Shown piece by piece: positions 60,801 through 64,000 of a stretch of 64,000 bases of DNA. The translations under genes and the position numbers were made by a program. The DNA comes from Epithemia pelagica (lineage: Eukaryota; Bacillariophyta; Bacillariophyceae; Surirellales; Surirellaceae): NCBI GenBank assembly GCA_946965045.2, contig OX337237.1, positions 372,001 to 436,000 of the forward strand. Direction: 5' to 3'. Within the stretch, counting starts at the first letter, position 1. The number at the start of each line of letters is the position of its first letter. The notes under the pieces are model-generated. The model worked only from the letters and a program-made list of their open reading frames with translations, was not told the origin of the DNA and ran no database searches.

Positions 60801-62117
60801 ATGAGTCGTACGAATCGGACTTTACTTCCATCCTCCTGCGCAACGACGAGGAGGACCACGACCACCAATGGTCCTTCCTTCCGCAGGGTGGTCCAAGTTG
60901 CTCTCCTTTTGCTGTTACTGGTCCAAACCCATTACCTCTATCAAACCTTTGTTCCCAACAACAGCGAGGAAGCATTGCACGGCGCTCGCATGACATCTGT
61001 AATGGATTTGGCAAACTCGAGTTCTCTCGCATGGAACTATACTATCAATCAAAGTTCTGTCAGATTTGAAGAGGAGAGCGTAGAACCAATGGCCAACACG
61101 ACGAGTCAGAGCGATCGCATGGCAACCCCAGTGGATACGACAAACTTGACTTCTCTTGTGGGGAACTATCATATCGCTCAAAGTTCCCTCGGATTGAAAG
61201 AGGAGGAGAGAGTCCAACCAAAGGCCAACACGACGAGTCCTGTTATTGACAAGCTTTTGAATTCCGACACCAAGTTCAACCATTCGAACCAAACTCTCAC
61301 GCCCTTTCGTATCCAGTTCTCGGATCAAGAATACAAGGGCAAGCGTCGCCAAAAAACATTTCCAACCATTGTGATTGAAAAATACAAGCTCTTGTTCTTT
61401 TCTTCGCCCAAGGTGGGCTGTACGCATTGGCATTTGCTCTTTATGCGCATGGAACAGAATCGGACCTATACATTGGATGACGAATATTATGTCAATGTTC
61501 ACGCCTTTCGTCAATTGAAATTTTTGGGTCATTATTCGGTCCAACAAGCCACACACATGATGACGTCTCCCGACTGGACACGGGCCATTTTCTTGCGCGA
61601 TCCCATGGAACGCTTTGTCTCGGCCTATCTGGACAAGGCTCATAGTACGGAGAAGTATTTTCAAAAAACATGTTGTAGGCGTAACGCCACTTGTCTGGCT
61701 CGTTCCAAACAATCGGCGGAAGCCGCCTTTCCCGTTATGAAACAGTGTCGCGACTTTCATTGGACACCACAAAGTCACCGCATTTCGCATAAATACCTGC
61801 AACAAGTAAACTTTATTGGACGCATGGAAACGATGCAACAGGATACCGAACGATTGCTGCGACGGATTGGAGCCTGGGAACAATATGGGACACATGGCAC
61901 ACGTACAATGACGACGACCGCAAACGCCACCCATGCCTCCAACACCACCCAACCACGTCATGCCGGTCAGCATCATTCGACGGGTGCATCGTCCAAACTG
62001 GCCCAGCACATTACTCCCAAGTTGTATCCACAACTTCTCGAGTATTATCGGGTGGACTACGAAAACCCCTACTTCAACTTTACTCCTCCTACCCTGTCTT
62101 GGGTGGAACAATCATAA
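60801..62117 (+). CDS. ST7, carbohydrate sulfotransferase (type II membrane)
   Basis: 438 intact residues from ATG 60801 (MSRTNRTLLPSSC). Anchor FRRVVQVALLLLLLVQTHYL (about 27-46). The stem is longer than in ST3/ST4 through a duplicated block (SSSLAWNYTINQSS and TSLVGNYHIAQSS), with many Asn-x-Thr/Ser sites. Catalytic domain: 5'-phosphosulfate loop SSPKVGCTHWHLLFMRM and 3'-phosphate motif LRDPMERFVSAYLDK. The substrate-side segment TYTLDDEYYVNVHAFRQLK and the cysteine block KYFQKTCCRRNATC differ from ST3/ST4 and are shared with ST2, suggesting a different acceptor or partner. The C-terminus is WVEQS at 62117, without the extension of ST4. Predicted PAPS-dependent glycan sulfotransferase of the Golgi lumen. 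Confidence 0.92.
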   Translation: MSRTNRTLLPSSCATTRRTTTTNGPSFRRVVQVALLLLLLVQTHYLYQTFVPNNSEEALHGARMTSVMDLANSSSLAWNYTINQSSVRFEEESVEPMANTTSQSDRMATPVDTTNLTSLVGNYHIAQSSLGLKEEERVQPKANTTSPVIDKLLNSDTKFNHSNQTLTPFRIQFSDQEYKGKRRQKTFPTIVIEKYKLLFFSSPKVGCTHWHLLFMRMEQNRTYTLDDEYYVNVHAFRQLKFLGHYSVQQATHMMTSPDWTRAIFLRDPMERFVSAYLDKAHSTEKYFQKTCCRRNATCLARSKQSAEAAFPVMKQCRDFHWTPQSHRISHKYLQQVNFIGRMETMQQDTERLLRRIGAWEQYGTHGTRTMTTTANATHASNTTQPRHAGQHHSTGASSKLAQHITPKLYPQLLEYYRVDYENPYFNFTPPTLSWVEQS

Positions 62118-63869
62118 TCCACCCAGCATCCGCCGTCGATTAAGCAACTTGCAGTGTGACGACTGCAACGGCTTCGTTGGAGTGTTACTACTAGAATGTT
62201 TGGACCTATTTGCCCTGGACCAACCAACGGCTGTTGTTGGGTTGTGGGATGCACCAGAAACAAGGAACGAAAACAGAAACGAGCCTTGCGTACGAATCCC
62301 ATCGCATAGAGAGACGACAACGACGTTTGAATTTGTCACAACACACATGGTTGCCATATTGTCATTGGTCAAACAAAAAGACTCCATTGTAGTGTTACTC
62401 CTATACTTTATAGTAGAGAGTGCCGTTGCCTCTCAACTATTATTCCAACCATGGATGTTCTTGTAGACTCTTTTTTTTATATCGTTCTCGCTGCTCCACA
62501 CGTTTGGTGTCTCCCAACCAAACACTCTACTACTAGGAGTAATAGAGCGAATATTGACTCGAGCAGCCGCAGCAGCAGCATGTGCCGCGACAAGGTGCAC
62601 CCTCTCTATTACTACCCAAGGGTCATGCCCTCATGGGACAGCCGGCAAGGTCCCGTCCATGGTCGGTTCCAGTTTCACAAAACGGCACGGAATGGTGGGT
62701 CATGACACTCGTTTGGTTCACCCCCCACACTGTTGTTGTGGCGCCACAAAAAAAAGTCTCCCTGACATTCCATTGGAGTGTGCTGTATAACCATAAATGT
62801 GGTGTGGAGAGGAACAAGGAGCGAGTTGCAAAATCGTGAACGACCCAACCGCAGAACCGTGCCATATACAAAATCCAAACGGCGAGCCGGTACGAGCATT
62901 CGACTCGTTGTGCCAAGTGTGGATCCCACCCGTGATCCCGTCGTTTCCGGTACACCCCAATCGATAATCCCACACACACCCGACGAGGCCCCCCAAGACA
63001 AGACAATGGGTGTGTTGTTGTTCCTCCAGGTGGAGGAGGTGGAGCGTGTGTACGGCGTGCCGAACCGACCCGGATACGCTCGAGAAGCAACACACACACA
63101 CACACACACACGAGCGCGCACAAGGGACCGAACCAACTCCAGCACGGTTGTGGATGGGAATCTACTACAATATATGGACAACAACAAGAGAGGAGATGTC
63201 GAAGGTCCTTGGAGGTCATTCCCACTGGGAATGAATGTTACAGGTACTACTACATGTTGGGTGTCTACGAATTCTAATTTAGAAATGGATTTGGAAACGG
63301 TCGATTCTAGTAATATAACAGTTGGATGTTTTGGTGCTTGGGGTGTGCATCGTTTTGTGCGGACCAGACAATTCCCATTCGTTTCCTGCTCGGTTGGCTC
63401 GCTTTTTGTTGGTCCCAACCACTTTCAGGGACTTGAGCCTCTTGATCTTGATGTCTCGATACCAAAAAATGGAGCCGCATAATATCCCAGACCCAGATGT
63501 AACCTTTAACCTTAATAATACGAGAGTATTATTATTTGCCAAGACTTTTTTCCATGCTCCACATCCGTTCAGGGATTTCAAGACAATTGCCCTTTTGCAC
63601 TTTGTGTGCGCCGGCTCACAAGTCTTGCCTTTTTCAGGGACATTTCCAAATTTTGCGACAAGAGAGCATCAGTCATTCATTCCTTCGGAGAGGCATCCTT
63701 CCTCTCCATATTGCATCACCATTCCATATCATTCATCATCCTTTCAGGACACAAGTCATTCTCTCCACCTGCTTGGTTTGGGATTCTCCTGTGGAACTCC
63801 AGACGCACAGAGTTTGCTGAACCAGGCCAGCAAGCAACAACAACAACAAGGCATCCACAAGACAACATC
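62118..63869. other. Intergenic region after ST7
   Basis: Up to about 62560 it repeats the 3' flank of ST1. A (CA)n run lies at about 63089-63110. Open frames between 62600 and 63480 exist on both strands and none has recognisable content; I call no gene. The last 200 bases are pyrimidine-rich and end in (CAA)n, fitting the promoter and leader of the next gene. Confidence 0.55.
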
Positions 63870-64000
63870 ATGTCGTTTGGCGGTGGTGGTATTGATGTCG
63901 GTCCGACGCCTCCCACGGATCCACCCACGTTGGCTCCCACCTTTTTTCCCACGCGATCGCCCGTTGCCTTTGGCAGTGGGGGCATTGTGGTGGGGCCCAC
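63870..64000 (+). CDS. Pro/Thr-rich protein, N-terminal part
   Basis: ATG 63870 opens MSFGGGGIDVGPTPPTDPPT then LAPTFFPTRSPVAFGSGG and runs off the edge in frame. PTxxPT spacing like this is common in diatom cell-wall and other secreted proteins. No signal peptide is visible in the first 40 residues, so either the protein is not secreted by this start or an upstream exon exists. A leader with AACAACAACAAGG and CACAAGACAACATC precedes the ATG. Confidence 0.5.
   Translation, partial: MSFGGGGIDVGPTPPTDPPTLAPTFFPTRSPVAFGSGGIVVGP

Noticed and set aside
62778-63482. 234-codon plus frame after ST7
   Set aside because: Contains a CA microsatellite translated as Thr-His repeats, has no recognisable domain, and equally long frames exist on the other strand.

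Overview
The window is nuclear DNA of a eukaryote, most likely a raphid pennate diatom. The reasons are Copia-type retrotransposons of diatom style, a spliceosomal intron, a family of Golgi-type sulfotransferases, and a Pro/Thr-rich cell-surface protein start at the right edge. The transposon richness recalls Seminavis-like genomes, but the species is inference. No prokaryotic operon structure, rRNA or tRNA gene was seen.

Layout. 1-4690: the 5' part of a minus-strand Copia element (A), with 5' LTR, primer-binding site, an extra ORF ('ORF0') ahead of gag, and gag-protease-integrase running off the left edge. 4691-11311: a second, unrelated minus-strand Copia element (B) with separate gag and pol frames, abutting the LTR of A. 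11399-12279: a decayed fucosyltransferase-like gene. 12577-13743: sulfotransferase copy ST1 (frameshifted). 14702-15870: a decayed phospholipase D-like gene. 16.3-28.8 kb: a Helitron Rep/helicase gene (22013-27718) in a neighbourhood holding three small proteins that look ubiquitin-like, two of them clear paralogues on either side of the Helitron, plus a gene whose first exon ends with the start codon. 29.9-62.1 kb: a segmentally duplicated sulfotransferase array (ST2-ST7) with shared promoter blocks, shared spacers and kinase-gene debris. It is invaded by an R2-like non-LTR retrotransposon (about 34.0-38.3 kb) and by two complete, very young Copia elements, C (40796-48689, target duplication GAGGG) and D (52084-60255, target duplication CCAAC). 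63870 to the end: start of a Pro/Thr-rich protein.

How it fits together. Elements A, C and D are one Copia family: LTR-PBS-ORF0-leader-gag/PR/IN/chromo-like/RT/RNaseH-LTR. The PBS is not the usual tRNA 3' end; it matches the anticodon arm of a tRNA-Asn, implying a half-tRNA primer. ORF0 is conserved between diverged copies at the protein level but is broken in A and D. C carries a 403-bp gag deletion and an A-like leader grafted onto a D-like body. Of the seven sulfotransferase copies only ST3, ST4 and ST7 are open; ST3 has lost its promoter block to the R2-like insertion.

The strongest candidates for something undescribed are the ORF0 plus tRNA-Asn half-primer Copia family and the Helitron-linked ubiquitin-like protein family.
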